NCBI RefSeq assembly: GCF_002531825.1
Contig: NZ_NWSX01000007.1
Location: forward strand, 186,001-250,000
From: Rhizobium sp. J15
GTDB taxonomy: Bacteria > Pseudomonadota > Alphaproteobacteria > Rhizobiales > Rhizobiaceae
Direction: 5' to 3'
Length of the DNA: 64,000 bases
Translations under genes and position numbers: made by a program
Shown here: piece after piece, positions 8,875-18,040 of the stretch
Layout of the letters: each line of letters begins with the position of its first letter
Position numbering within the stretch: the first letter of the stretch is position 1
The notes under the pieces: model-generated
Seen by the model: only the letters and a program-made list of their open reading frames with translations
What the model was told of the DNA's origin: nothing
Databases searched by the model: none

Positions 8875-9933
8875 TTAGGCGCGGTCTTCCCGCCAAGCTT
8901 GCGCCAGAATACGAAGCCAATTTTCACGGGCAAGTTTCGTGAGATCCTCCTCACCATATCCAACCTCCCGGAGAGCGACAATCAGCTTCTGATTGCCGGC
9001 CGCATCGCCGATTTCCTCAGGAATGGTGGCGCCATCGAAGTCCGATCCGAGCGCCACGCAATCGATGCCGATGCGGTTCACGAGATAGTCGATATGGCGG
9101 ATCATATCGGCAAGCGGCGTATCGCTGTCCGAGCGGCCGTCGGCACGCAACATGGCGGTCGCATAATTGACGCCGACGAGACCACGGCTTTCACGGATCG
9201 CATCGAGCTGCCTGTCCGTGAGGTTGCGCGCCACCGGCGTCAGCGCGTGGGCATTGGAATGGCTGGCGACCAGCGGCTGGTCAGTTGTTTTCGCCACGTC
9301 CCAGAAACCCTTCTCGGTGATATGGGCAAGGTCGATCAGGATACCGAGACGATTGCATTCCTTCACCAGCGCAAAGCCCGCGTCGGTCAGGCCGGGCGCG
9401 GTATCCGGCGACATCGGGAAGGCGAAGGGCACGCCGTAACCGAAGACATTGTGCCTGCTCCAGACGGGACCGAGCGACCGCAGCCCTGCCGCATGAAACA
9501 CTTCGAGCGCCGAGAGATCGGCGCCGATCGCCTCGCAGCCTTCCATGTGCAGGACGGCGGCGAAGACGCCGTCCGCCATGGCGCCGCGGATATCCTTGAC
9601 CGTCCGGCAGAGCCGCCAGGCGCCCGCCCGGTGGAGCCGCAGCGCGATCGCCGCCATCTCGTTGGCAACGACGAGAGAAGGCAGCGGGTCGAGAGGAGCC
9701 GCCATCGGCGTGACATAGCGGCCTTCGGCATCCGGATCGGCAAAGACGAGATCGCCGGAGGGAATATAGATGGCGCAGAGGCCGCCGGAGAGGCCGCCTT
9801 CCCTGGCTCGATGCGCATCGATATGGCCGGCCGTCGTGCCGTCTTTGAATTCAGCGATCGGATCGTTGCCGTCTTTTGCGTGTGTCCAGAGCCGAAGAAG
9901 AACGTCGTTATGACCGTCGAATACGAATTGCAT
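8875..9933 (-). CDS. Membrane dipeptidase family M19 (renal dipeptidase-like)
   Basis: Zinc peptidase of the amidohydrolase fold that cleaves dipeptides, often with D-residues at the C-terminal side. The 352-residue product begins MQFVFDGHNDVLLRLW, holding the HxD metal motif (GHND). It also has the metal-bridging Glu in the HMEGCEAIG box, ILIDLAHITEKGF, VASHSNAHAL and ALGSDFDGA, all typical of M19. I chose the ATG at 9933 with an AGGA upstream; an alternative ATG at 10002 would add 23 residues. It is the first gene of the operon with the peptide transporter, 99 bases ahead of the binding protein. No signal peptide is visible, so it is probably cytoplasmic and hydrolyses imported peptides. 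Confidence 0.9.
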   Translation of the reverse strand: MQFVFDGHNDVLLRLWTHAKDGNDPIAEFKDGTTAGHIDAHRAREGGLSGGLCAIYIPSGDLVFADPDAEGRYVTPMAAPLDPLPSLVVANEMAAIALRLHRAGAWRLCRTVKDIRGAMADGVFAAVLHMEGCEAIGADLSALEVFHAAGLRSLGPVWSRHNVFGYGVPFAFPMSPDTAPGLTDAGFALVKECNRLGILIDLAHITEKGFWDVAKTTDQPLVASHSNAHALTPVARNLTDRQLDAIRESRGLVGVNYATAMLRADGRSDSDTPLADMIRHIDYLVNRIGIDCVALGSDFDGATIPEEIGDAAGNQKLIVALREVGYGEEDLTKLARENWLRILAQAWREDRA

Positions 9934-10053
9934 TTGGCTTCCTGCACTGGCCGAGGCGGGCGTATGACGTGGCAGAATAGAAAAGCTGACGGGATTCGCC
10001 ATCTCTTTTTTAAAAATCTGCGTCGTCTTCAAGAGCTTCGCCGCAAATGGAAA

Positions 10054-10071
10054 CGGGGGCCGAAGCCCCCG
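10054..10071 (-). terminator. Rho-independent terminator of the sugar ABC operon
   Basis: A seven-base-pair GC stem (CGGGGGC/GCCCCCG) with a four-base loop that reads TTCG on the minus strand, followed on that strand by TTTCC. It lies 28 bases past the permease stop and before the dipeptidase gene. Confidence 0.6.
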
Positions 10072-10099
10072 CATGGTGATCGGTTCTCACTGATCGAGA

Positions 10100-11125
10100 T
10101 CAGTGCTTGCGCCTTTTCTTCTGCCTGTAGACGTCGACGACGACGGCCGCGACGATGATGACGCCCTTGACGATTTCCTGGTAGTAGGCGTCGATCCTGA
10201 GGAACGTGAAGCCTGACGTCATGACGCCGAGGATGATGGTGCCGATGACGGTGCCGGTGATGCGTCCGACGCCGCCGGTCAGCGAAGTGCCGCCGATGAC
10301 GGTCGCGGCGATCGCGTCGAGTTCGTATCCGACGCCCATGCTCGCCTGTGCGGTTTCAGCACGCGCCGCCGTGACGATACCGGCAAGCCCGGCGAGCAAT
10401 CCGGCAATCACGTAGACCTTGACGAGATGCGCCTCGATATTGATGCCCGAAACGCGCGCGGCCTGCGGGTTCGCGCCGATGGCATAGGTGAACTTGCCGT
10501 AGCGGGTGTAGCGCAGCGCAATGTGGAAGATCAGCGCCACGACCAGGAAGACGACGACCGGCCAGGCCTTGGTCCCGATGAAGTGGAACTGCTCGGTGAT
10601 GCCGGAAACCGGCTGTCCCTTCGTATACCACTTCGCGATGCCTCTGGCCGAAACGAACATGCCGAGCGTTGCGATGAACGGCGGGATCTTCGTATAGGCG
10701 ATGAGCGCGCCGTTTATGAGACCGGCAGCCGCCCCGATCAGGAGGCCGATCATGATCGGCACGACGGCGGGCAGATCGGTCAGCGAGGGGAAGACGGCCC
10801 GTCCCCAGGTGGAGGATTGGGCAAAACTCGTCGCGATCATCGCCGTCATGCCGACGACCGATCCCGAGGAAAGGTCGATGCCGCCGGTAATGATGACCTG
10901 GGTGACGCCGACGGCGATGATGCCGATGACGGAGACCTGCAGGATCATGATCGTCAGGCGCTGCGAGTTCATCAGGAAGCTCTGGCCGATGAACAGCCAG
11001 CCGAGCACTTCATAGACCAGCGCGATGCCGACGAGCACGAGGAAGATGCTGAGTTCCGGCGGCATGCGCCGCCGTCTCGGCCGGGTTGCGAGCGGGGCGG
11101 TGCCCTCTGCTGCCTTGCTATTCAT
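10100..11125 (-). CDS. Sugar ABC transporter permease (RbsC/IatP type), probable myo-inositol uptake
   Basis: Inner-membrane permease of 341 residues with about eight to ten hydrophobic segments. Family boxes include GVTQVIITGGIDLSSGSVVG, IPPFIATLGMF and IGANPQAARVSGIN (the ribose/galactoside permease EAA-like loop). The ATG at 11125 follows GGGAGGTTTGAC. It is the third gene of the binding protein-ATPase-permease operon, 34 bases after the ATPase. Probably one subunit of the system called Int in R. leguminosarum; the ligand is inferred from the binding protein and operator. Confidence 0.88.
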   Translation of the reverse strand: MNSKAAEGTAPLATRPRRRRMPPELSIFLVLVGIALVYEVLGWLFIGQSFLMNSQRLTIMILQVSVIGIIAVGVTQVIITGGIDLSSGSVVGMTAMIATSFAQSSTWGRAVFPSLTDLPAVVPIMIGLLIGAAAGLINGALIAYTKIPPFIATLGMFVSARGIAKWYTKGQPVSGITEQFHFIGTKAWPVVVFLVVALIFHIALRYTRYGKFTYAIGANPQAARVSGINIEAHLVKVYVIAGLLAGLAGIVTAARAETAQASMGVGYELDAIAATVIGGTSLTGGVGRITGTVIGTIILGVMTSGFTFLRIDAYYQEIVKGVIIVAAVVVDVYRQKKRRKH

Positions 11126-11159
11126 GTCAAACCTCCCTTGGGCGATCACAGGCGGCGCG

Positions 11160-12701
11160 TCACCGCGCAGCCAGCTCCATCACCTTGATCTGCGTTGCTT
11201 CATCGCGATTGAGGAAACCGGTCACGCGGCCTTCATGCATGACCATGATGCGGTCGCTCATCCCGAGCACTTCGGGCATTTCGGACGAGATCATGATGAT
11301 CGCGACGCCGTTTCGCGCCATTTCGGTGACCAGGCGGTGGATTTCGGCCTTGGCCCCGACATCGATGCCGCGCGTCGGCTCGTCGAGGATCAGGATCTTC
11401 GGATGGGTGAGCAGCCAGCGCCCGATCAGCACCTTCTGCTGATTGCCGCCCGAAAGATTCTCCACGCGTTCGTACAGGTTGGGCGTTTTTACGCGCAGCC
11501 TCTTCGCCATGTCTTCGCAGGTCGCCTCGAGCGCGCCCTGCTGCACGAAGCCACCCTTGACGTATCTGTCCTGCAGAACGGCGATCTGCATGTTTTCAAG
11601 AATATCGAGGATCAGCAGGCAGCCGGTATCCTTCCGGTCCTCCGTCAGGAACGCCATCTGATGGCGGATGGCGTCGGTCGGCGAGGCAATGTTCACCGGC
11701 TTGCCGAAGAGTTCGACCGAACCGGAGCTTGCCGGCGTCACGCCGAAAAGCGTTTCTGCCACATTCGACCGCCCGGAGCCGACGAGGCCGGCCACGCCGA
11801 GGATCTCGCCAGCCCTCACCTCGAAGGAAACGTCGCGGAAGACGCCATTGAGACAGAGATCCTTGACGGAGAGCACGACCTCGCCGATCGGCACTTCTTC
11901 CTTCGGAAACATCTGGGTGATCTCGCGCCCGACCATCATGCGGATGATGTCGTCGCGGGTCACCTCGGTCGAGGCATGCGTGCCGATATAGCGGCCGTCG
12001 CGGAAGACGGAGAACTCGTCGGCGATCTCGAAAAGCTCGTTCATCTTGTGGGTGATGTAGACGATGCCGATGCCCTGGGACCTGAGATCGCGGATGATGC
12101 GGAAAAGATGCTCGACCTCGCGCTCCGTCAGCGCCGATGTCGGCTCGTCCATGATGAGGACGTCGGAATTATAGGAAACCGCCTTGGCGATCTCGACCAT
12201 CTGCCGGTTGGCGACCGAGAGGTGGCGGACTTCGATTTCGGGATCGAGCGCGATGTTCAGCCGGGCAAACAGCTCCTCGGTCATGCGGCGCATCGCGCCA
12301 TGATCGACGAAACCGAAACGGTTCTTCGGCTCGCGGCGGATCCAGATGTTTTCCGCGACGGTCATGAACGGCATCAGGTTCAGTTCCTGATGGATCATGG
12401 CGATCCCGTTCTCCAGCGCGTCGAGCGGGGATTTCAGCCGGATTTCGGCGCCCTTGAGGCGGATATCGCCCTTGTCGGGCGTATAGATGCCGGCGAGGAT
12501 CTTCATCAGCGTCGATTTGCCGGCGCCGTTTTCGCCCATCAGCGCATGCACGGAGGCGCGCTTCAGCCGGAACTGCACGTCGTCGAGTGCGATGACGCCT
12601 GGAAATTCCTTGCGAACGCCCTCGGCGCTCAAGAGATATTCCGCATTCGGAACCGCGCCGCTTGCGCGCACGGCTGCCATGGTTGTCGGGCTGACGGCCA
12701 T
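11160..12701 (-). CDS. Sugar ABC transporter ATP-binding protein (RbsA/MglA type, two ATPase domains)
   Basis: Fused double ATPase of 513 residues that energises monosaccharide or inositol uptake. The first domain has Walker [17 protein letters not shown] near residue 55 and an [14 protein letters not shown] signature. The second has the degenerate P-loop [16 protein letters not shown] and [15 protein letters not shown], with [16 protein letters not shown]. This asymmetric arrangement is normal for the RbsA subfamily. The ATG at 12701 follows GGAGGAGAT. It lies between the genes for the binding protein and permease. Confidence 0.92.
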   Translation of the reverse strand: MAVSPTTMAAVRASGAVPNAEYLLSAEGVRKEFPGVIALDDVQFRLKRASVHALMGENGAGKSTLMKILAGIYTPDKGDIRLKGAEIRLKSPLDALENGIAMIHQELNLMPFMTVAENIWIRREPKNRFGFVDHGAMRRMTEELFARLNIALDPEIEVRHLSVANRQMVEIAKAVSYNSDVLIMDEPTSALTEREVEHLFRIIRDLRSQGIGIVYITHKMNELFEIADEFSVFRDGRYIGTHASTEVTRDDIIRMMVGREITQMFPKEEVPIGEVVLSVKDLCLNGVFRDVSFEVRAGEILGVAGLVGSGRSNVAETLFGVTPASSGSVELFGKPVNIASPTDAIRHQMAFLTEDRKDTGCLLILDILENMQIAVLQDRYVKGGFVQQGALEATCEDMAKRLRVKTPNLYERVENLSGGNQQKVLIGRWLLTHPKILILDEPTRGIDVGAKAEIHRLVTEMARNGVAIIMISSEMPEVLGMSDRIMVMHEGRVTGFLNRDEATQIKVMELAAR

Positions 12702-12770
12702 ATCATCTCCTCCGGATACGGACAGGCTGAAAGGATGCGGGCCGAGCCCGCATCCTGCTTGGCGTTCGCC

Positions 12771-13700
12771 TCAGTTCTTGGCGACGAAGTCCTTGACGTT
12801 TTCAGGCGTGACGAGCTGGAAGGGGATGTAGACCTTCTTCTCGACCTTTTCGCCCTTGGCGATCTTGAGCGCCGTATCGAGCGCGCCCTTGCCCTGGCCG
12901 GCCGCGTCCTGGAACACGGTGACGTCGAGGTCACCTGCCTGCATGGCGGCAAGCGCGTCCTGCGTGGCGTCGACACCGCCGACGACGACCTTGGTCATAT
13001 CCTTGCCGGCAGCCTTCAGCGCCTGGATGGCGCCGATCGCCATTTCGTCGTTGTTGGAGATCACCGCGTCGAATTCGATGCCGCTGGAGAGCCAGTTGGT
13101 CATCAGGTCGGCGCCCTGGGTGCGGTCCCAGTTGGCCGTCTGCTCTTCGACGATCTCGATGCCCTTGCACTCGTCGGTCTTGACGACGTCATGAATGTCC
13201 TGGGTGCGCATGCGCGCGGCCTGGTTGGAAAGCTCGCCCATGATGACGACGGCCTTGCCCTTGCCACCGAGAATGCGGCAAATTTCCTTGGTCTCCAGCG
13301 TGCCGGATTCCTGCTCGTTGGAAGCCACGAAAGCCTGCTTTTCCGGCAGCGTGTCGACGTTGACCGGCTGGCGGTTGACGTAAACCAGCGGAATGCCGGC
13401 ATCGGCCGCGAGCTTCGACATCGCCGTCGTCGCATCGGTATCGACAGGGTTGACGATGATCGCATCGACCTTGGAGGCGATGAAGTTCTGGATCTGGCTC
13501 TGCTGCTTGGAAACGTCGTTCTGTGCGTCTTCGACCTGCAGCGTCACGCCATTCAGCGTCTTTGCATAATCGGTCATGCCGTTGCGCAGAACGGTCAGGA
13601 AGTTGTCGTCGAACTTCGCCATCGACACGCCAACCGTTTCCGCGTGGGCCGCCGTCGACATGACGAGCGCCATCGCAGTGCCCAGGATAAACTTTTTCAT
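12771..13700 (-). CDS. Periplasmic sugar-binding protein, probable myo-inositol receptor (IntA/IbpA-like)
   Basis: Periplasmic binding protein of type I fold (ribose/inositol class), 309 residues, with signal peptide MKKFILGTAMALVMSTAAHA. The region VEDAQNDVSKQQSQIQNF followed by DAIIVNPVDTDAT and GIPLVYVNRQP resembles what I remember of the Caulobacter inositol receptor IbpA and rhizobial IntA. The start at 13700 follows GGAGGAAGTGAA. First gene of the operon. A GGAA-N6-TTCC dyad upstream, the motif known for the inositol repressor IolR, supports myo-inositol, but ribose or a related sugar cannot be excluded. Confidence 0.82.
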   Translation of the reverse strand: MKKFILGTAMALVMSTAAHAETVGVSMAKFDDNFLTVLRNGMTDYAKTLNGVTLQVEDAQNDVSKQQSQIQNFIASKVDAIIVNPVDTDATTAMSKLAADAGIPLVYVNRQPVNVDTLPEKQAFVASNEQESGTLETKEICRILGGKGKAVVIMGELSNQAARMRTQDIHDVVKTDECKGIEIVEEQTANWDRTQGADLMTNWLSSGIEFDAVISNNDEMAIGAIQALKAAGKDMTKVVVGGVDATQDALAAMQAGDLDVTVFQDAAGQGKGALDTALKIAKGEKVEKKVYIPFQLVTPENVKDFVAKN

Positions 13701-14066
13701 TTCACTTCCTCCACAAATGGTGCCCGGCTGCACCCTCCTCACGCCGGAGCTCCAGGCTATTTGCCCTGAGAGCTGCAATCCCCTGCATGCACCACCTCTC
13801 CCGTGGCACCCCGCAAAACGGAACAAACAAACCGTAAAATTTGTTATGCGGAATATTTATTCCATTTTCTGGGAACGGCGTCAAGTCTCTTTAGCGGCGA
13901 TGAGGCGAGGATGGCGGCATGGCAGCCCGACGCCGCGACCGGCATCCGCATTCCCTCCATTGTGAAAAACGAAGGCCGCCTCCATCTATGCGGGATCGCG
14001 GCCAGCACACGGCCTTCGGCCTCTTGCTGCGGTCCGATCGTTTGAAGATTTTTGGAGACAGGACTG
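13701..14066. other. Divergent intergenic region between the sugar ABC operon and the DUF1993 gene
   Basis: About 365 bases without a gene. It contains the AT-rich operator region near 13820-13863 and a roughly 150-base leader for the binding-protein gene on the minus strand. On the plus side the DUF1993 gene has its ribosome site near 14055. No riboswitch fold is recognised. Confidence 0.5.
13850..13863. promoter_or_regulatory. IolR-like operator GGAATATTTATTCC
   Basis: A dyad with six-base arms GGAATA/TATTCC around TT, matching GGAA-N6-TTCC, the motif reported for the RpiR-type repressor IolR of Sinorhizobium meliloti. A degenerate half-matching copy (GGAACAAACAAACC) begins exactly 30 bases away at 13820. 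It lies 150 bases upstream of the sugar-binding-protein start. The assignment is inferred from the motif and the gene it precedes. Confidence 0.55.
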
Positions 14067-14564
14067 ATGTCCATTTCGATCTATCGCCTTACCGTTCCCA
14101 TGTTCCAGCGCGGGCTTGCCAGCCTGAAAACCTATCTCGACAAGGCCGAAGCCTATGCGCGGGAAAAGAATATCGATCCTGCCATATTGGTTTCCGCCCG
14201 CCTTGCGCCCGACATGCTGCCGCTTTCCGGCCAGTACCAGCGCGCCAGCGACAGCGCCAAATTCGCCGTCGCCCGCCTGAGCGCGACCGAAGCGCCGAAA
14301 TTCGAGGACAATGAGAAGACGATCGACGAACTGCGCGAGCGCCTGGCAAAGACCGAAGCCTATCTCGCCGGCTTCTCGGAGGAAGCACTGGAGGGCACGG
14401 AAAGCCGTGAGATCACCCTACCGGGCAAGAGCGGAATCGTGCTCCCGGGCAGCGAATATGTCACCATCTTCGCCTTGCCGAACTTCTATTTCCACGTCGC
14501 CACCGCCCATGCGATCCTGCGCAATCAGGGCGCGCCGATCGGCAAGCGCGATTATCTCGGCTGA
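14067..14564 (+). CDS. DUF1993 family protein
   Basis: Soluble protein of 165 residues beginning MSISIYRLTVPMFQRGL. It is helical in appearance, with the family-like stretch ISARL/LAPDMLPLSGQYQRASD and a C-terminal FALPNFYFHVATAHAILR-GAPIGKRDYLG region typical of DUF1993, a DinB-like four-helix fold of unknown function. The ATG at 14067 is favoured over an upstream TTG because AGGA lies five bases before it. Its 3' end overlaps the convergent sulfatase gene by 13 bases. Confidence 0.85.
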   Translation: MSISIYRLTVPMFQRGLASLKTYLDKAEAYAREKNIDPAILVSARLAPDMLPLSGQYQRASDSAKFAVARLSATEAPKFEDNEKTIDELRERLAKTEAYLAGFSEEALEGTESREITLPGKSGIVLPGSEYVTIFALPNFYFHVATAHAILRNQGAPIGKRDYLG

Positions 14565-16138
14565 TCTGACATCTTATATGAGGGCCGGCGGATCACCGGC
14601 CCTTTTTCCGTCAGCTCGGTATAGGCGAGCGTTTGGTCCAAATGCCGCGCTCTGAGCGAAAGCAGCTTTTCGGCATAGGCAAGTCGCACCGCGGCACGGG
14701 CCGGATCCGCCGCAATATTGTTCAACTCCATCGGATCCTCACGGAGATCGAAGAGCAGCGGCGGCAGCGCGGTGAAATGCACATATTTGAACCTAGAATC
14801 GCGGATCACGGCGAGATTGCATTCGTTGGAGCCGATGCCGAAATGGCGCTCAGCATCGCTCCCGGCAATGTCGCGGAAATCGAATTCCCAGAATGCCGCG
14901 TCCCGCCAGGCCTCCGCGCGCCCGCCTTGGACGAACGGCATGAGCGACCGGCCATCGAGACCGTTCTTCGCGTCGATGCCAAGCCTTTGGCAAAGGGTCG
15001 GAAAAATATCGGCGGCACTGGTGAAATCGTCGACTACCCCGCCGGCAGCAGCGCTTGCAGGATCGCGAATGACAAGCGGAATATGATAGCTGCCGTCGAA
15101 GAAGCCGCCCTTCCCGAGCGTCCAGTGATCGCCCGCCATCTCCGCGTGGTCGGAGGTAAAGACGACAAGCGTATTCTCCCAGGCGCCCGCGTCCTTCAGG
15201 GCCTGCCAGATGCGGCCGAGCTGGTCGTCGACCTCCGCTATCATGCCGTAATAGATCGCCCGGATCGCCGCGAAATCCTCCCCGTTCCAGCCGCTGAGCG
15301 GCCCGCTGGCGCCGTGGACGAAACTGCTCTTGCCGGAGCGCGGCATGGCATAGGCGAGATAGGGATGACTGTCCTCTTCCGCCTGGGCGTTTGCCGCGCG
15401 GGCAAAAGCCGGCCCGTCACCTGGCTTGAACATCCGGTTGAACGGTTCCGGCACGGAAAAGGGCGGATGCGGACGCAGGAAAGAGACATGCGCAAACCAC
15501 GGCCTGTCCTGTTCGCCCATCCAGCGGATGAACTCGCCGGCCAGGAAAGCCGTCTGCGTCTCGTCACGCGAATAGGCCGGCGCCGCATCGGAGATTTCTC
15601 CCGGCTCTGCGCCGACGGGAATATGGATGTCACGGCTGACCGCATCGGCATGGCCGCAGGACCTGAGCCAGGAGAGCCACTGCCTCTCATGCTCGGGCAG
15701 AAGCTGGCGAGCGGTGAAGCCCGGCAGCACGCCTTCATAGGTCGTCAGGTGCGGATCATTGGCATCCATGCCGCGCGGATCGGGCGCCGTGTCGGTATAG
15801 CCGAACAGCGTCGGATCGTATCCCGCCCGCCGGGCCGCCAGCGCCAGATTGTCGAAGCGGGCATCGAGCGGCGAACCATTGCGGCAGACGCGATGGTTCA
15901 TCTGGTAGAGGCCGGTATAAAGTGTCGCCCGCGCCGGCGAGCAGGGTGCGGCCCCGGCATAGTGCCGCCGGAACAGCGTGCCTTCCCGCGCCAAAGCATC
16001 GACGGCAGGCGTTTTCACGCAGGCATGGCCCAGGGAAGACAGGCAGTCGCCGCGCCACTGGTCCGCTGTGATCAGCAGAACGTTCGGCCGGCGGCCCGTT
16101 TCAATTCCGGTTGGCTCAATGCTGGTTGGATTTTGCAT
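14552..16138 (-). CDS. Sulfatase-family hydrolase, likely phosphonate monoester hydrolase/arylsulfatase
   Basis: Alkaline-phosphatase superfamily enzyme of 528 residues. The formylglycine motif C-x-P-x-R is intact in CSPARATLYTGLYQMNHR, where the Cys is oxidised by a maturase. Metal residues appear in LLITADQWRGD and FTSDHAEMAGDH. The C-terminal FKYVHFTALPPLLFDLREDP closely resembles what I recall of the phosphonate monoester hydrolase of R. leguminosarum, so that activity is as likely as arylsulfatase. No signal peptide is visible, implying a cytosolic enzyme. The start at 16138 overlaps the galE stop region by 23 bases; an upstream alternative lies inside galE. The order suggests co-transcription with galE. 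Confidence 0.85.
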   Translation of the reverse strand: MQNPTSIEPTGIETGRRPNVLLITADQWRGDCLSSLGHACVKTPAVDALAREGTLFRRHYAGAAPCSPARATLYTGLYQMNHRVCRNGSPLDARFDNLALAARRAGYDPTLFGYTDTAPDPRGMDANDPHLTTYEGVLPGFTARQLLPEHERQWLSWLRSCGHADAVSRDIHIPVGAEPGEISDAAPAYSRDETQTAFLAGEFIRWMGEQDRPWFAHVSFLRPHPPFSVPEPFNRMFKPGDGPAFARAANAQAEEDSHPYLAYAMPRSGKSSFVHGASGPLSGWNGEDFAAIRAIYYGMIAEVDDQLGRIWQALKDAGAWENTLVVFTSDHAEMAGDHWTLGKGGFFDGSYHIPLVIRDPASAAAGGVVDDFTSAADIFPTLCQRLGIDAKNGLDGRSLMPFVQGGRAEAWRDAAFWEFDFRDIAGSDAERHFGIGSNECNLAVIRDSRFKYVHFTALPPLLFDLREDPMELNNIAADPARAAVRLAYAEKLLSLRARHLDQTLAYTELTEKGPVIRRPSYKMSDQPR

Positions 16139-17099
16139 GCCAGTCCCAGGCGGAGCGGATGATCTGACTGAGATCATACTGCGGCACCCAGCCGAGCACG
16201 TCGCGCGCCTTGTCGTTGTTGGCGACCAGCGTGTGCGAATCGCCTTCGCGCCGGCCGATATATTCGACCGGGAAAGGCCTGTTCGACACGTCCTCGATCG
16301 CGCCCAGCAATTCCTTCACCGTCGTGCCGGTGCCGGTGCCGAGGTTGAGCGCAACGGACTCTCCGCCCTTCAACAGATATTCGACGGCACGCACATGCGC
16401 ATCGGCAAGGTCGAGCACATGGATATAGTCGCGCACGCAGGTGCCGTCGCGCGTCTCGTAATCGCTGCCGAACACCTTGAAACCCTGGCGGCGGCCGAGC
16501 GCGGCATCGATCGCCAGCGGGATCGCATGGGTTTCCGGCTGGTGCCACTCGCCGATCCGGCCTTCGAAATCGGCACCGGCCGCATTGAAGTAGCGCAGCA
16601 CCACCGAGCGCAGGCTCTTATACTGATCGTAGTCGGCGAGCGCCTGCTCGACGATATATTTCGTCCGCCCATAAGGATTGATCGGCACCTGCCGGTGCGT
16701 CTCGTCGAGCGGCACGCTCTGCGGCAGACCGTAGGTCGCGCAGGTGGAGGAGAAGACGAAGGCGTTGATCCCGGCCGCCTGCGCCGCCGAAAGCAGCGTC
16801 AGAGTGCCGATCACATTGTTCTCGTAGAAGGAAAACGGATCCTTGACCGATTCGCCGACCTCGATCAGCGCTGCGAAATGCAGGATCGCCGCCGGCTTGT
16901 GCTTGGCAAGCACCTCGTCCAGCCGGGCGCGGTCGCGAATATCGCCTTCCTCGGCCGGCCCCCATTTGACGAACTCCCGGTGACCGTTCGAAAAATTGTC
17001 GAAGACGACAGGCTTATAGCCCTTGTTCGCCAGGTCGAGACACGTATGCGAGCCGATATAGCCGGCGCCGCCGACCACAAGAACCGTTTCACCTGCCAT
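16116..17099 (-). CDS. galE: UDP-glucose 4-epimerase (GalE/ExoB)
   Basis: Interconverts UDP-glucose and UDP-galactose, supplying galactose for exopolysaccharide and LPS; in rhizobia this gene is often called exoB. The 327-residue short-chain dehydrogenase has the NAD motif GGAGYIGSH at about 10-18, DNFSNGH, the Ser-Thr catalytic region FVFSSTCATYG and the YxxxK pair in PYGRTKYIVEQ. Length matches the family. The ATG at 17099 is followed directly by a clean N-terminus (MAGETVLVVGG). It lies upstream of the sulfatase-family gene, overlapping it slightly. Confidence 0.95.
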   Translation of the reverse strand: MAGETVLVVGGAGYIGSHTCLDLANKGYKPVVFDNFSNGHREFVKWGPAEEGDIRDRARLDEVLAKHKPAAILHFAALIEVGESVKDPFSFYENNVIGTLTLLSAAQAAGINAFVFSSTCATYGLPQSVPLDETHRQVPINPYGRTKYIVEQALADYDQYKSLRSVVLRYFNAAGADFEGRIGEWHQPETHAIPLAIDAALGRRQGFKVFGSDYETRDGTCVRDYIHVLDLADAHVRAVEYLLKGGESVALNLGTGTGTTVKELLGAIEDVSNRPFPVEYIGRREGDSHTLVANNDKARDVLGWVPQYDLSQIIRSAWDWHAKSNQH

Positions 17100-17329
17100 G
17101 CACCACCCTTGTCATTCAATGAGAGATAGGCGGAACCTAGACGAGATACACGTCAATAAAAAGAAGGAACTTCAATCCGCTTGAACGGGCAATACGTCGA
17201 ATGCCGAAGAGCTCCCGACCGACTGGAGTACGCCGCGAAGCATTGCTGTGGGCCTTCGCGCATTATTCGCGTGATTTGCATAACCGCCTGCTCTAGTGGG
17301 CGAAGAATGATTTGCGCGGAGGGCATGAC

Positions 17330-17974
17330 ATGAAGAAGGCGATCATCGTCTGGGGCGGCTGGGAGGGCCATGAGCCCGAACAATGCGCCTGGATCGTCGC
17401 CGAGCTCCTGCGCGAGGACGGTTTCGCCGTCGACGTGACCGGAGATCTCGGCATCTTCGCATCGCCTCAGCTCGCCAAGACCGATCTTCTCGTGCCCATC
17501 ATCACCGGCGAAACGCTGGAAAAGCCCCATGCCAGCGCCCTTGTCGAGGCGGTGCGCGGCGGGCTGGGGCTCGGCGGCCATCACGGCGCGCTTGCCACCT
17601 CCTTCAAGGAAAGCGCCGCCTTCCGTTACGTCTCCGGCGTCACCTGGGTCGCGCATCCCGGCAATATCATCGATTTCCACGTCGGCGTCACCCGCCAGGA
17701 CGACCCCATCATGGAGGGCATTCCAGACTTCGACTATCACTCGGAGCAATATTATCTGCATTACGACCCGAGCGTCGAAATCCTCGCGACGACGACTTTT
17801 ACCGGCGCTTATGACCCAGCAGCGCGCAATGTCGTGATGCCCGTCGTCTTCAAGCGCCATTTCGGCGCCGGCCGCATCTTCTATTCGGCTCTCGGCCACG
17901 TCGCCGCCGAATTCGACCATCCCTATATGCCGCTGATTCTGCGCCGCGGCCTGGGCTGGGCCGCCCGCCAGTAG
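17330..17974 (+). CDS. ThuA-like domain protein
   Basis: Glutamine-amidotransferase-like protein of 214 residues of the ThuA (trehalose utilisation) family. It starts MKKAIIVWGGWEGHEPEQC with the family's GGWxGH opening, and later GLGGHHGALATSF and the YYLHYDP and RIFYSALGH boxes are present. ThuA proteins are linked to oxidation of disaccharides, but many homologues have no assigned substrate. The ATG at 17330 follows GGAGGGC. Transcribed divergently from galE with about 230 bases between. No thu or sugar transport genes are adjacent, so a role in trehalose use is not established. Confidence 0.82.
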   Translation: MKKAIIVWGGWEGHEPEQCAWIVAELLREDGFAVDVTGDLGIFASPQLAKTDLLVPIITGETLEKPHASALVEAVRGGLGLGGHHGALATSFKESAAFRYVSGVTWVAHPGNIIDFHVGVTRQDDPIMEGIPDFDYHSEQYYLHYDPSVEILATTTFTGAYDPAARNVVMPVVFKRHFGAGRIFYSALGHVAAEFDHPYMPLILRRGLGWAARQ

Positions 17975-18040
17975 CGTCGGGCAGGTCTCTTCTGTGCCAA
18001 TCCGGACAGGAATCCGCTCGGCGTCTTTGCTGAAATTGCT

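Noticed and set aside
11025..13769. A 914-codon open frame antisense to the sugar ABC operon
   Set aside because: It spans three well-supported minus-strand genes and their junctions. Protein content is Arg/His/Asp-rich shadow sequence.
17100..17329. Regulatory motif between galE and the ThuA-like gene
   Set aside because: No dyad or promoter hexamers convincing enough to name.
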